Positions 16,297-24,823 of a stretch of DNA of 64,000 nucleotides are shown piece after piece (position 1 is the stretch's first letter; each line of letters begins with the position of its first letter). Where the stretch lies: assembly GCA_021740625.1 (NCBI GenBank), contig JAIOZK010000005.1, positions 104,884-168,883 on the forward strand, written 5' to 3'. Both the position numbers and the translations under genes were made by a program. The stretch is from Bacteroidales bacterium. Its GTDB lineage: Bacteria > Bacteroidota > Bacteroidia > Bacteroidales > JAIOZK01. The notes beneath the pieces are model-generated. The model did not search any database. It saw only the letters and a program-made list of their open reading frames with translations, and was not told the DNA's origin.

Positions 16297-17493
16297 ATGA
16301 AAATACTCGTACTGAATTGCGGCAGTTCATCCATCAAATATCAGTTGTTTAATATTGAGAAGGAAGAATTGCTTGCAAAGGGATTGGTTGAAAAAGTCGG
16401 TTTAAACGGATCGGCATTGAAAAACAAAAGAAACGATGGTGATGAGGTTAGGTTGGAAGGAGAGATCCTGGATCATCAGCAAGGGATCGAATACATCCTG
16501 GGTGTTTTGACCAGTGAAGAACATGGAAGTTTAAAATCATTGGAGGAAATCGATGCGGTCGGGCATCGTGTGGTACACGGGGGTGAAAAGTTTAACTCTA
16601 GTGTTTTGATCACCGACGAAGTGATCAAAAAAATGGAAGAGTGCATAGATCTGGCTCCCTTGCACAATCCGCCCAACCTCAAAGGTATTTATTCAATGAA
16701 AAGGCTTCTTCCAGATGTTCCGCAGGCAGGTGTGTTCGACACCGCTTTCCACCAGAGCATGCCTGAGTACTCCTACATGTACGCCATTCCATATTCCCTT
16801 TATAAAAAGTATGGATTGAGGCGGTATGGCTTCCATGGGACAAGCCACAGATATGTTTCGAAAAGGGCATGTGCGATGCTGGATGTGAATTATGAAGATC
16901 AGAAGATCATTACATGTCACCTGGGAAACGGTTCATCCATTGCGGCGATCAAGAACGGCAAATCCCTGGATACATCCATGGGACTTACTCCCGTGGAAGG
17001 CCTGATGATGGGTACACGCACTGGCGACCTGGACCTGGGTGTTTTGCTGTATATCATGGAAAAAGAAGAAATCGGAACCGGAACAGCCAATAAGTTGATC
17101 AACAAGCATAGCGGAGTGCTGGGAGTTTCAGGTGTTTCTTCAGATATGCGGGAGATTGAAAATGCTGCTGCCGAAGGTAATGAGAGAGCAAAACTTTCGC
17201 TGAATATGTTCCACTACCGCATTAGGAAATATATTGGCGCTTATGCTGCCGCCATGGGAGGCGTGGATATCCTGGTTTTTACAGGCGGGATCGGGGAAAA
17301 CGGGCAGGAAACCCGCGAAGCCATTATGAGAGATTTTGAATACCTGGGCTTGACATTCGATCAGAAAAAGAACCATTGTTCAAGGGGCAAAGAAGAAATT
17401 CTGAGCACTGGGGATTCAAAAGTTAAAGCGCTGGTTGTCCCCACAAATGAAGAGCTGGTAATTGCCAGGGATACTTTTGAGATTGTTCGGTGA
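16297..17493 (+). CDS. ackA: acetate kinase
   Basis: 398 residues, full length. Family motifs and catalytic residues are intact: N7 in LVLNCGSSSIKYQ, R91 in VGHRVVHGG, D148 in GVFDTAFH, H180 in YGFHGTSHRYVS, the HLGNGSS phosphate loop, GTRTGDLD (catalytic Arg) and FTGGIGENG. It makes ATP from acetyl phosphate and ADP, releasing acetate. A phosphotransacetylase gene is not adjacent. Together with Acs and the ADP-forming synthetase this gives three separate acetate/acetyl-CoA energy routes within 9 kb. No clear -7 box is seen upstream; a bidirectional terminator is downstream. Confidence 0.97.
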   Translation: MKILVLNCGSSSIKYQLFNIEKEELLAKGLVEKVGLNGSALKNKRNDGDEVRLEGEILDHQQGIEYILGVLTSEEHGSLKSLEEIDAVGHRVVHGGEKFNSSVLITDEVIKKMEECIDLAPLHNPPNLKGIYSMKRLLPDVPQAGVFDTAFHQSMPEYSYMYAIPYSLYKKYGLRRYGFHGTSHRYVSKRACAMLDVNYEDQKIITCHLGNGSSIAAIKNGKSLDTSMGLTPVEGLMMGTRTGDLDLGVLLYIMEKEEIGTGTANKLINKHSGVLGVSGVSSDMREIENAAAEGNERAKLSLNMFHYRIRKYIGAYAAAMGGVDILVFTGGIGENGQETREAIMRDFEYLGLTFDQKKNHCSRGKEEILSTGDSKVKALVVPTNEELVIARDTFEIVR

Positions 17494-17603
17494 TGGGAGA
17501 CGATAGACAGAAGACGAAAGTAGGTTAAATGGATGGTAACTTCGATCTGGTATTCTGTGTAATTGTCATTTTTTGGATAATTTAAACCTGACGGGTTTAC
17601 ATA

Positions 17604-17645
17604 TACATTTTACTCCTATACCCTTATACCTTTATACCCCTGAAC
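17604..17645. repeat. short tandem repeat (TATACCC-like units)
   Basis: TCCTATACCC, TTATACC and TTTATACCCC follow one another in the gap between ackA and yebC. Non-coding; same class as the other autocorrelated spacer repeats. Confidence 0.45.
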
Positions 17646-17670
17646 CCAAAACCTCATCCTCTTAAAAAAT

Positions 17671-17704
17671 AAAAGCCGGATCATTGAGCAATGACCCGGC
17701 TTTT
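17671..17704. terminator. bidirectional terminator between ackA and yebC
   Basis: AAAAGCCGG and CCGGCTTTT arms extend inwards through TCATT/AATGA with one mismatch; T runs occur on both strands. It serves the convergent ends of ackA (+) and yebC (-). Confidence 0.85.
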
Positions 17705-17726
17705 ATAATCTTTCGGCTAAATTATC

Positions 17727-18473
17727 TCATTCCATTTCCGCCATCATCTCATCCGTAATCTCAAGATTATGATAAACATTCTGGACATCATCGTCATCTT
17801 CAAATGTTTCAATGACCTTGAGGATTTTCTGGGCTGATTCTTTATCCAGACTGATCCTTTCATGTGGTATCCTTTCCAGTTTCTGACTTTCGGGTTCAAT
17901 CTTCATCTCTTCCAGTTTTTTTTGCATATTGCCGAAATCTTCCATGGAAGTTGTCACCGTGATGAAACCATCATCTTCCTCGAAATCTTCGGCACCGGCA
18001 TCGATCATTTCCAATTCGAATTCTTCCTTATCTTCGATCAGGGAAGCGGGGATGATAAAGATCCCTTTGCGGTCGAAAAGAAAGTTGAGGGAACCATTCT
18101 TGCTCAGGTTGCCATCGTACTTATTAAAAATAGATCGCACGCTGCTGACTGTCCTTTGTGTATTGTCTGTGGTGCATTCGAGGTATACGGCGATGCCATG
18201 TGAAAGGTAACCTTCGTATGTGACCTCTTCGAAAGCCGATGCATCCTTGTCTTTTCCTTTGTTGATGGCTCTTTCGATATTGTCTTTGGGCATGCTGGCA
18301 CCCTTTGCGTTCGCAATGGCCAGTCGTAGCCTGGGATTGGCTTCCGGATCGTAACCGCCTTCTTTCACGGCTACTGTTATTTCTTTGATGATCTTCGAAA
18401 AGATCTTGGAGCGCTTTGCATCCTTTGCGCCCTTCTTATGTTTGATGGTTGACCATTTATTGTGACCGGACAT
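17727..18473 (-). CDS. YebC/PmpR-family protein (TACO1-like)
   Basis: 248 residues beginning with the invariant MSGHNKWSTIKHKKG and KRSKIFSKI, followed by NPRLRLAIANAKGASMPKDN and EVTYEGYLSHGIAVYLECTTDN; all three domains of the family are present. YebC proteins were described as DNA-binding regulators, and more recent work on YebC2/TACO1 links members to relief of ribosome stalling at polyproline. The sequence does not say which applies here. It is monocistronic between a bidirectional terminator and a -7-like box at 18518-18525. Confidence 0.94.
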   Translation of the reverse strand: MSGHNKWSTIKHKKGAKDAKRSKIFSKIIKEITVAVKEGGYDPEANPRLRLAIANAKGASMPKDNIERAINKGKDKDASAFEEVTYEGYLSHGIAVYLECTTDNTQRTVSSVRSIFNKYDGNLSKNGSLNFLFDRKGIFIIPASLIEDKEEFELEMIDAGAEDFEEDDGFITVTTSMEDFGNMQKKLEEMKIEPESQKLERIPHERISLDKESAQKILKVIETFEDDDDVQNVYHNLEITDEMMAEME

Positions 18474-18517
18474 ATCTATAAATATTTGCTTGGATTTTGT
18501 TCTTTTTCAAAGAGTAG

Positions 18518-18525
18518 CAAAATTA
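18518..18525 (-). promoter_or_regulatory. -7 box (TAATTTTG) for yebC
   Basis: Minus-strand TAATTTTG fits TAnnTTTG, 45 bp upstream of the yebC ATG. Confidence 0.45.
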
Positions 18526-18659
18526 ACAAAAAAACAAGAAATTTATTGCAGGAAAGGGGATTATGCAGATATAAAATTGCATTTATATCAGAACTTCTTC
18601 TGTAAGTAAAATCAATTATGCCTCCAATCCGCCTTCATCAAAACTTCGGCGGATAAATA

Positions 18660-18693
18660 GAAAAAAGCTCCACGGAAATTCCATGAAGCTTTT
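18660..18693 (-). terminator. terminator of GIN-domain gene
   Basis: AAAAAAGCTCCACGGAA pairs imperfectly with TTCCATGAAGCTTTT; minus-strand transcripts from the GIN-domain gene (stop at 18714) run into it about 20 nt later and meet a T run. Confidence 0.65.
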
Positions 18694-18713
18694 ACCCTGG
18701 GGTAATGTGGAAA

Positions 18714-20318
18714 TTACAACCCGACAAGAGTTAAACCTACCGAGAACGGGTACAACTCCGGTCCCTTTCCTTCTTTGAACAGGGTGGTGATGGAATAGGT
18801 GCCGAATAGATTTACCCAGCCCCAGCCAATGCGCACGGTAGCATCAGCTTTGAAAGGGTTCAGGTGAAAATCATCCCTGACCTTTGATTTTTTTGTGCCG
18901 GGCGACTGGAATTTAATACCGGGAACGGGAACTTTATTTCCTGTTTCCGGATCTACTTCCAGCCATGTGTATTCTTTATTGGTTTCATTGTAATATTGTT
19001 TGGTATGTGATGCAAAGCGCAATCCGAATACCATTCCGGCAGCAATGTGAAAACTATTGACCTTTCTTTTGGCATTGGTCTGGAATTCCAGCAGGAGCGG
19101 AACTTCAACATAATTTACAACCAGCTTGCTTTTTTTCATGGAAATACCATCATTGAAATAGCCTTTAATAGAGGAAGAGTCAGGCACCAGGCTTACATTA
19201 TCATCAAAACGGTAATTGTTGATCTCCCAGCCAAGCCCTGTAACAAGCCCCCATTTCTGGTTCCGGCACAAATTCAGGTTCTGTTCAAAGATATTGATCC
19301 CAACCTTGATGGACTTTGTCATGTTGAGGTCAAGGTATTCAAATTCAGGTCCGTAGTTCATGGTATTGTCAGGCGTCAGGAACCCATTCACACCCAGGTC
19401 GAAACCGGCCCAGTGTCCGTTGAATTTGGGTTTCTTTTTGTGCTTTTTGTAAACTACATTACCGTCATCATCCACTATGATCTTGTGGTTTCCGAAAATG
19501 ATCTCCGTTGTATCTCCCTTTTCATCTACGGTAATATTCATGCTTTCGTAGCTGAACCTTTCCTTGTCTTCATTCCATTCGGACTTTACTTTTATTTCCG
19601 GATCGGTTTTCACAATTACAGCATCCGCATCATGTTTCCTTATCGTTTGCGGGCTGCCTTCGTAGCGTACATCTGCGGCTCCAGATTCATTGATGTCAAG
19701 CTCCTCTGTGGCTGCAACCATCACACTGGAAGCTCCACTGGCTTCTGCATAGGCACTCTTTACCTTCATGTTCCTGGAGTTGACATCTGTTGCACCGCTC
19801 GCGTTAATATATAATTCTTCGGCTTGACCTTTCAGGTCAACTTCGGAGGCGCCTGATGCGTTCACTTCAATTTCCTCGGTGATCAGGTTGAGTTTGAGTT
19901 CGGATGCACCGCTGGCAGTAATTTCAATTTCATCCTGCCGAAAAGCTTCTGGGATTTTGACCTCTGCAGCACCGTGAACGTTCATTTCAGTGAGAGAAGG
20001 CATCTCGATGTACACATTCAGTTCGGTGAAGTTTTTGATCCCTTTAGACTTAATATGAAGTTTGTCATCAAGCAGTTCTAACCGCATATTGTCATGCAGG
20101 TTTTCATCCGTTTCGATGATCACCTTAAAATTTTCTGCTTGTTTTATGATCACTTCAAAAGCACCCCCAACCTCGATTTCATCAAATCCGGCAAAATTGT
20201 AATGCTTTTCAATCACATTCTTGTTTCCTTTTTCATTCTGGGCTTGCAGGTGCATGCATGGAAGTGTCATCAGCACCATCATGAAGATTCCAAAAATAAT
20301 TGTTTGATTTCTTTTCAT
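18714..20318 (-). CDS. head-GIN domain (DUF2807) protein with C-terminal outer-membrane barrel-like region
   Basis: 534 residues. A signal peptide (1-26, ending around LQAQ) precedes a GIN/DUF2807 domain (about 40-235), a right-handed beta-helix made of short repeats with the recurring core ASGASEL/ASGASEV/ASGATDV/ASGASSV. After a linker with KKHKKKPKFNG, residues 305-534 look like a small outer-membrane beta-barrel of the PorT/OMP_b-brl type (alternating hydrophobic strands, WGLVTGLGWEINNYRF). GIN domains are proposed surface adhesin or envelope-stress modules; function is not established. It lies 68 bp after the anti-sigma gene on the same strand and is the likely target or effector of that ECF system. 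Confidence 0.85.
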   Translation of the reverse strand: MKRNQTIIFGIFMMVLMTLPCMHLQAQNEKGNKNVIEKHYNFAGFDEIEVGGAFEVIIKQAENFKVIIETDENLHDNMRLELLDDKLHIKSKGIKNFTELNVYIEMPSLTEMNVHGAAEVKIPEAFRQDEIEITASGASELKLNLITEEIEVNASGASEVDLKGQAEELYINASGATDVNSRNMKVKSAYAEASGASSVMVAATEELDINESGAADVRYEGSPQTIRKHDADAVIVKTDPEIKVKSEWNEDKERFSYESMNITVDEKGDTTEIIFGNHKIIVDDDGNVVYKKHKKKPKFNGHWAGFDLGVNGFLTPDNTMNYGPEFEYLDLNMTKSIKVGINIFEQNLNLCRNQKWGLVTGLGWEINNYRFDDNVSLVPDSSSIKGYFNDGISMKKSKLVVNYVEVPLLLEFQTNAKRKVNSFHIAAGMVFGLRFASHTKQYYNETNKEYTWLEVDPETGNKVPVPGIKFQSPGTKKSKVRDDFHLNPFKADATVRIGWGWVNLFGTYSITTLFKEGKGPELYPFSVGLTLVGL

Positions 20319-20386
20319 GATTAAATTGTTTTTTTGTTCGACATTTTGATCCTAGGACGGGAAGCTGTAAAAGAAAGTTACAGGTC

Positions 20387-21472
20387 TTATTTGAGTTTTC
20401 TGTAGTATTCGATATTATCGCCCAGCAGTGCAAAACCAACGAGCTCTCCTTTGCTGTTGTAATGCTTGTAAAGTTTAACATCGCGATCGGCAAGTGTGTT
20501 GTAGCTTTCAATGCCTGCTTCGGCGATATTCCAGAGATCGATATCTTCAGGAGCTCTCTCATAAATCTCATCGACTCTGTTGCTGAAAACAGAGAAAAGT
20601 CCATTTACTGCATTTCCGAGAATTTTTCCGATAAGGCTTCTGTCTTTGCTCTCAAGGCCTGCATAGTACTCTTCTGTGTGAAGTTCATAAATATTAATAT
20701 CAGAAAAGCGCTGGAATACAAAGATCGGATAGTGGCTTTCTGCCTGTTCTGAAATGATTTTACCACTACCGCTGGTTGATGTAAGCTTATTGAATGCAAG
20801 TTCTTCGCGTGAATATTCCAATGGTATGCTGGGTTTATCAATGATATTTCTGCTATTTATCTCATTGGCAGCAATAGTAACGGAATTGTTCTCAACTTGA
20901 ATTATTTTATGAGGCAACATGAAAGCAAGGCTGTTTTTTTGCCGCACTTCCTCAGGGATCGTATCATTATTGAAGAGGGAGAAAATCCCGAACAACAATA
21001 CAAGTGAGGCAGCGACAGCGCTGCTGTAATAAATGAGATTCCTCCGCATTGCAGGGGGCTTTTTGAGTTTCTTTTTATCCCTATAGATGATATGAGCGGG
21101 AGTTGCCAGCGTGGCTTTCCGGAAAAGTTCAAATTCCTTTTTGAGATCCGGATTGTTTTCTAAAAACAGAAGGACATCCTCTTTTTCAGCTTTTGTAAGA
21201 TCGCCTTCATGATATGCGATGAAATGGTCTTCGTAATTATATTCATTGATTCCTACTACAGGTCTTATCAAAGATTTCTTTAGATTTTCTTTATGATGAT
21301 AAGCAGTGTTATTCGCTGGAATTCTGATGTCTTCAAATTCTTCAAACTCTTTTTTCAGATCAGGGTTTTGATCCAGGAAAAGCCTCAGTTCTGTTTTTTC
21401 GATGGCATTTAAATTTCCATCGAAGTAATCGATGAAGTATATTTCATAGTTATTTTTGTTGATCCTGTTCAT
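20387..21472 (-). CDS. putative anti-sigma factor with duplicated N-terminal module
   Basis: 361 residues. Two copies of a helical module open the protein: NYEIYFIDYFDGNLNAIEKT with DQNPDLKKEFEEF (about 8-47) and NYEDHFIAYHEGDLTKAEKE with ENNPDLKKEFELF (about 78-117). This is the acidic N-terminal pattern of Bacteroidota anti-sigma factors, here doubled. One membrane helix follows (LIYYSSAVAASLVLLFGIFSLF, about 150-170), then a periplasmic part of about 190 residues. The ATG abuts the stop of the ECF sigma gene (0 bp gap), so translation is probably coupled. It would hold the sigma factor at the inner membrane. The family is assigned by topology and context, not by a named domain. Confidence 0.72.
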   Translation of the reverse strand: MNRINKNNYEIYFIDYFDGNLNAIEKTELRLFLDQNPDLKKEFEEFEDIRIPANNTAYHHKENLKKSLIRPVVGINEYNYEDHFIAYHEGDLTKAEKEDVLLFLENNPDLKKEFELFRKATLATPAHIIYRDKKKLKKPPAMRRNLIYYSSAVAASLVLLFGIFSLFNNDTIPEEVRQKNSLAFMLPHKIIQVENNSVTIAANEINSRNIIDKPSIPLEYSREELAFNKLTSTSGSGKIISEQAESHYPIFVFQRFSDINIYELHTEEYYAGLESKDRSLIGKILGNAVNGLFSVFSNRVDEIYERAPEDIDLWNIAEAGIESYNTLADRDVKLYKHYNSKGELVGFALLGDNIEYYRKLK

Positions 21473-21958
21473 TTATAATACCCTGTCTAAACTTCCTATA
21501 TATTTTTTCAATGCCCTGCGGGCACGATAGATATAAACTTTTACCTGCGACTCATTCAGCCGGGTGATCTCGCCAATCTCTTCGTAAGAGTATCCTTCGT
21601 AATCCCGCAGCAAAACCACCGACCGTTGTATTTCCGGCAATTTTTCCAATGCTTCATGCAAGACATCGTTCAGATCATTGTACTGGTTTTCCGATGTCAG
21701 AATATCCGAATGATCTTCATCAGAGTCCACCATGCGTTTTTCTTTTCTTACATAATCGATCATGGTATGATAGGCTGCGGTGAAAAGATAAGACCTTGCT
21801 TTTTCGGAGTTGATCGTTTCCACCTTGTCCCACATCTTGACAAATGCATCCTGCACGATGTCGCTGGCCTTATCTTCATTTTTGATGTTTTTGAGAATAA
21901 AACGGTAAACGCCATCGGCGTAGTCATCCACACATTGATTGTACTCGGCCCTTGTCAT
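21473..21958 (-). CDS. ECF-type RNA polymerase sigma factor
   Basis: 161 residues with sigma-70 region 2 (YRFILKNIKNEDKASDIVQD, then AFVKMWDKV and ARSYLFTAAYHTMIDYVRK) and region 4 (LPEIQRSVVLLRDYEGYSYE followed by EIGEITRLNESQVKVYIYRARRAL). Short, no region 1 or 3, hence extracytoplasmic-function type. It heads an operon with the membrane anti-sigma and the GIN-domain surface protein. No TAnnTTTG box lies upstream, which fits autoregulation from a different promoter class, though none is defined here. Confidence 0.93.
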   Translation of the reverse strand: MTRAEYNQCVDDYADGVYRFILKNIKNEDKASDIVQDAFVKMWDKVETINSEKARSYLFTAAYHTMIDYVRKEKRMVDSDEDHSDILTSENQYNDLNDVLHEALEKLPEIQRSVVLLRDYEGYSYEEIGEITRLNESQVKVYIYRARRALKKYIGSLDRVL

Positions 21959-22077
21959 TTTATTTCCACACTTGATTTTGTGACGGAGCAGTTTCGAAAA
22001 AGTTACAACGAAGGTAAGAAATTGTGAGTTGGCTTGGTGGTGAAGGAGATTTAAACACTGAATAATGATAATCGGAA

Positions 22078-22150
22078 GGGGGCTGAAGCCCCCAGGGAAA
22101 ATAGCGGCATGCCCAACAAGCCCCCACGCTGAAGCGTGGGGAAAGTAGCT
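22078..22150 (+). repeat. REP-like double-hairpin element 1
   Basis: A small palindrome (GGGGGCTGAAGCCCCC, 22078-22093), a spacer of 27 nt, then a large palindrome (CCCCCACGCTGAAGCGTGGGG, 22121-22141) and the tail GAAAGTAGCT. One of six related copies around the T9SS gene at 22444-24456. The whole 485-bp gap (21959-22443) holds no gene. Confidence 0.85.
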
Positions 22151-22196
22151 TCAAGCAAAGTGTTGTATCTAAATCTGTAATTTATTCATTTACTAA

Positions 22197-22237
22197 CGGC
22201 ATGAACCAACAACCCTACGCTGAGCGCGGGGAAAGTG
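22197..22237 (+). repeat. degenerate REP-like half element
   Basis: CCCTACGCTGAGCGCGGGG followed by AAAGTGA at 22213-22237 is a decayed large hairpin of the same repeat, with the small palindrome lost. Confidence 0.55.
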
Positions 22238-22293
22238 AATCATTTTTGCAAATTATTTTAAATGATCACAGTTTGATATCAATCATGTAATTT

Positions 22294-22352
22294 CCCCACG
22301 CTTCAGCGTGGGGGGAAAGTTTGATCAAGAAGATGACAGGGGCTTTAGCCCC
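22294..22352 (-). repeat. REP-like double-hairpin element 2, inverted
   Basis: CCCCACGCTTCAGCGTGGGG (22294-22313) and GGGGCTTTAGCCCC (22339-22352) give the same two-hairpin unit in the opposite orientation, ending about 90 bp before the T9SS gene start. Confidence 0.85.
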
Positions 22353-22443
22353 CAAAATACGCTATTTTTATTTCAGCCTCAATATCAAATCATTTCCATT
22401 TTACACTTTTGTATCGTATCTTTATTGATTAAATATCTTAACC

Positions 22444-24456
22444 ATGAATGCCAGATCAAATTTCTTTGCTCCAATCCTGATCTTTATATTATGTTTCAAT
22501 TATTTGTGCCATGCCCAGTGGCAGCCCAGCCAGGGACTGGATGGAGGAAACTGCACCTCCATTATCTCTTCAGATTCATTGCTTTTTGTTTCTTCAAATG
22601 GAATTCACAGAAGAACACTGGAAACAGAATGGACAATTTCCGACAATTTCCCTGGCCGTTTGATTAAAATGGATTCATGCATTTTTAGTGCTCCTACCGG
22701 TATGAATATTATTTCCAAAAGATCTTTTGATAATGGCCAAACATGGGAAACACTTGAGAATTTTGAACATCATGAAGTAGAAGCGATTGCTGATGTTTTG
22801 GTTTTCCTCATCTCTGAAAATTACAAAGTATATAAATCAATGGATTATGGAGATTCATATGTGCTGATATCAGGGGATTTGAGTGAGTATGAATTTACCG
22901 ATATTTTTGCCGATGACAGCCTGTTGTTAGTCCTTGATATTTTTGAAGATAAGTTTTTCAAAACAACAGATTTGGGAGAAAGCTGGGACTCTGTAACACA
23001 TAACGGATTAACCGTGAGTGGATTTCCTTTGTTTGATCTGGCATGTTATGATGATCATCTGTGGTTTGCAACCAGAGAGGGTGTCTTTTTCTTAAATGAT
23101 GCGGGAACAGAATGGATAAGCATGAACAACGGGATGCCCGGTATAATCAGCGTTAATGACTTTATTGAAAGAGATAATAAATTGTATTGTGGTACAGCCC
23201 GGGGGTTGTTCCTTTGGGACCGGAATGATTCATTATGGATTTGCCAGTCTGTAAAAGAAAAGCAAATAAAGAAAATTTGCAGTTTTAACAATGCGTTCTT
23301 TTGTGCAAGCGATAAAGGTGTTTATTCAATGGATACATCAGTAAACTGGACGCCCTGGCTTGATGGATTAAGAACACGTATCATTACATCCATGGATACA
23401 TCGAATGGTAAAATGTATGCCTGTGCCAACGATGAACTTTTTGTTTCCGAAGACATGGGTTTAACTTTCGGATTAATTGAAGGTCCGTTGGGCCACCAGG
23501 TCATTGCAACAGATTCGGTACTTTATCTGTTATCATACAATGATGTAATGATATCAAGAGATGAAGGTGAAAGCTGGGATACCATTACGGGAAATATTTC
23601 TTCAAGGCCGGGATCGATGTCTATTACAGAGGATTACTATTATGTGGAAACAGATGGATTTTATCGTACGGAAACCGACAGCATTAACTGGATCAGGCCC
23701 AACAGCAATATTCAATACGAAAATGTTTGGTACCTGGAAGCAATTGATTCGGTAGTCGTTGCCAGTATTTATGGCGAAGGGGTAATGCTATCAAAAGATT
23801 ACGGAGAATCTTTCGATACTTTATATCATGGTGGAACTCCTCCTTTGTTTAAAATTGATACAAGCCTTTATTTTCTTGGAAGAAATATTAATTTCTCACA
23901 TGACCTGGGAGGGAACTGGGATTCAATTCCTCTTCCACCAATGCAGGTTTATTTCCATGTTATGGATGTTTTTCTGGATAACATTGTAATAGGTGGAGTA
24001 GGTTATGACAACCATTTTTATATTGAGTTAACGAATAACAGTGGGATTAGTTGGACAGATATAAGTGATGGATTGCCGGCAAATTATTCTGGATTTTTGA
24101 CTGTTCACCTTACGAAATGTTTTGGTGAAAGATTATTTGTAAATCCCGGTTCAAATGGCCTATGGTACAGGGATGATTTATTAACATCAATTGAAGAGTC
24201 TAATGCAATTACACAAGCTCAAAATCCATTTGAAATTTATCCAAATCCCGGCAAAGGTATATTTTACTTTAAGTTTTCTGAAGAACCAAAAGAATATCAG
24301 TACAATATTTTTAATATTCATGGAGCAAAGCTGAAAACGGGAAATATTGGAAATGGGAATGACCAAATTAATATGATGGAATTTGAAGCGGGGATTTATT
24401 TTGTAAGGATACTTTGTGAAGGAAAAATGTTTTCTGATAAGCTAATCAAATTGTAG
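22444..24456 (+). CDS. secreted beta-propeller protein with T9SS type A sorting signal
   Basis: 670 residues. A signal peptide (about 1-26) precedes a body of repeated sialidase/photosystem-assembly-like propeller blades with recurring S-x-D-x-G-x-S-W-D (Asp-box-like) motifs: KSMDYGDSY, KTTDLGESWDS, SRDEGESWDT, SKDYGESFDT, SHDLGGNWDS. The last 75 residues are a T9SS type A domain (FEIYPNPGKGIFYF ... EAGIYFVRI ... SDKLIKL), so it is exported across the outer membrane by the Por system and cleaved or anchored there. Catalytic sialidase residues are not evident; ligand unknown. The gene is isolated between two blocks of REP-like elements, unlike its core-genome neighbours. Confidence 0.88.
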   Translation: MNARSNFFAPILIFILCFNYLCHAQWQPSQGLDGGNCTSIISSDSLLFVSSNGIHRRTLETEWTISDNFPGRLIKMDSCIFSAPTGMNIISKRSFDNGQTWETLENFEHHEVEAIADVLVFLISENYKVYKSMDYGDSYVLISGDLSEYEFTDIFADDSLLLVLDIFEDKFFKTTDLGESWDSVTHNGLTVSGFPLFDLACYDDHLWFATREGVFFLNDAGTEWISMNNGMPGIISVNDFIERDNKLYCGTARGLFLWDRNDSLWICQSVKEKQIKKICSFNNAFFCASDKGVYSMDTSVNWTPWLDGLRTRIITSMDTSNGKMYACANDELFVSEDMGLTFGLIEGPLGHQVIATDSVLYLLSYNDVMISRDEGESWDTITGNISSRPGSMSITEDYYYVETDGFYRTETDSINWIRPNSNIQYENVWYLEAIDSVVVASIYGEGVMLSKDYGESFDTLYHGGTPPLFKIDTSLYFLGRNINFSHDLGGNWDSIPLPPMQVYFHVMDVFLDNIVIGGVGYDNHFYIELTNNSGISWTDISDGLPANYSGFLTVHLTKCFGERLFVNPGSNGLWYRDDLLTSIEESNAITQAQNPFEIYPNPGKGIFYFKFSEEPKEYQYNIFNIHGAKLKTGNIGNGNDQINMMEFEAGIYFVRILCEGKMFSDKLIKL

Positions 24457-24494
24457 GTTCGAAAAACTTTTGCCCTATCGGCATAGGCGAGTTT

Positions 24495-24560
24495 GGGGCT
24501 AAAGCCCCTAAAAATAGATGGATGACGCGTTTGCCCCCACGCTGAAGCGTGGGGAAAGCA
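24495..24560 (+). repeat. REP-like double-hairpin element 3
   Basis: GGGGCTAAAGCCCC (24495-24508), spacer containing ATGACGCGTTTG, then CCCCCACGCTGAAGCGTGGGG (24534-24554) and AAAGCA. It starts 38 bp after the T9SS gene stop and may also terminate its transcript. Confidence 0.85.
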
Positions 24561-24649
24561 GTTCCTCTTTAATAAGCATACTTAGATTGGTGAAAAGAGA
24601 GCCGGGAGTATTATCTGTATTATCAAATCCAGAATGCAATCCTATACTT

Positions 24650-24712
24650 TCCCCACGCTTCAGCGTTGGGTGGGCAGGCAGATCAAAGATTCGTAGGGGG
24701 CTTTAGCCCCCA
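24650..24712 (-). repeat. REP-like double-hairpin element 4, inverted
   Basis: CCCCACGCTTCAGCGTTGGG (one mismatch in the stem) and GGGGGCTTTAGCCCCC form the inverted unit. Confidence 0.85.
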
Positions 24713-24721
24713 TTTTGTTTT

Positions 24722-24790
24722 GGGGCTAAAGCCCCTCAAAGCAACAGGATGTCGCGTTAACCCCCACGCTGAAGCGTGGGGAAAGTAGCT
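24722..24790 (+). repeat. REP-like double-hairpin element 5
   Basis: GGGGCTAAAGCCCC (24722-24735), spacer with ATGTCGCGTTAA, CCCCCACGCTGAAGCGTGGGG (24761-24781), tail AAAGTAGCT. Elements 4 and 5 are head to head 10 bp apart. The 367-bp gap 24457-24823 consists almost wholly of these three units and has no gene. Confidence 0.85.
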
Positions 24791-24823
24791 CCTTGTTGAA
24801 AAGTCTTTTCAGGTTTCAATTGC

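Noticed and set aside
21626..22027. Plus-strand open frame of 133 codons opposite the ECF sigma gene
   Set aside because: Antisense to a well-supported sigma factor; no motif.
22078..24790. REP-like units considered as a CRISPR array
   Set aside because: Units are inverted in places, irregularly spaced around a 2-kb gene, and have no uniform spacers or cas genes.
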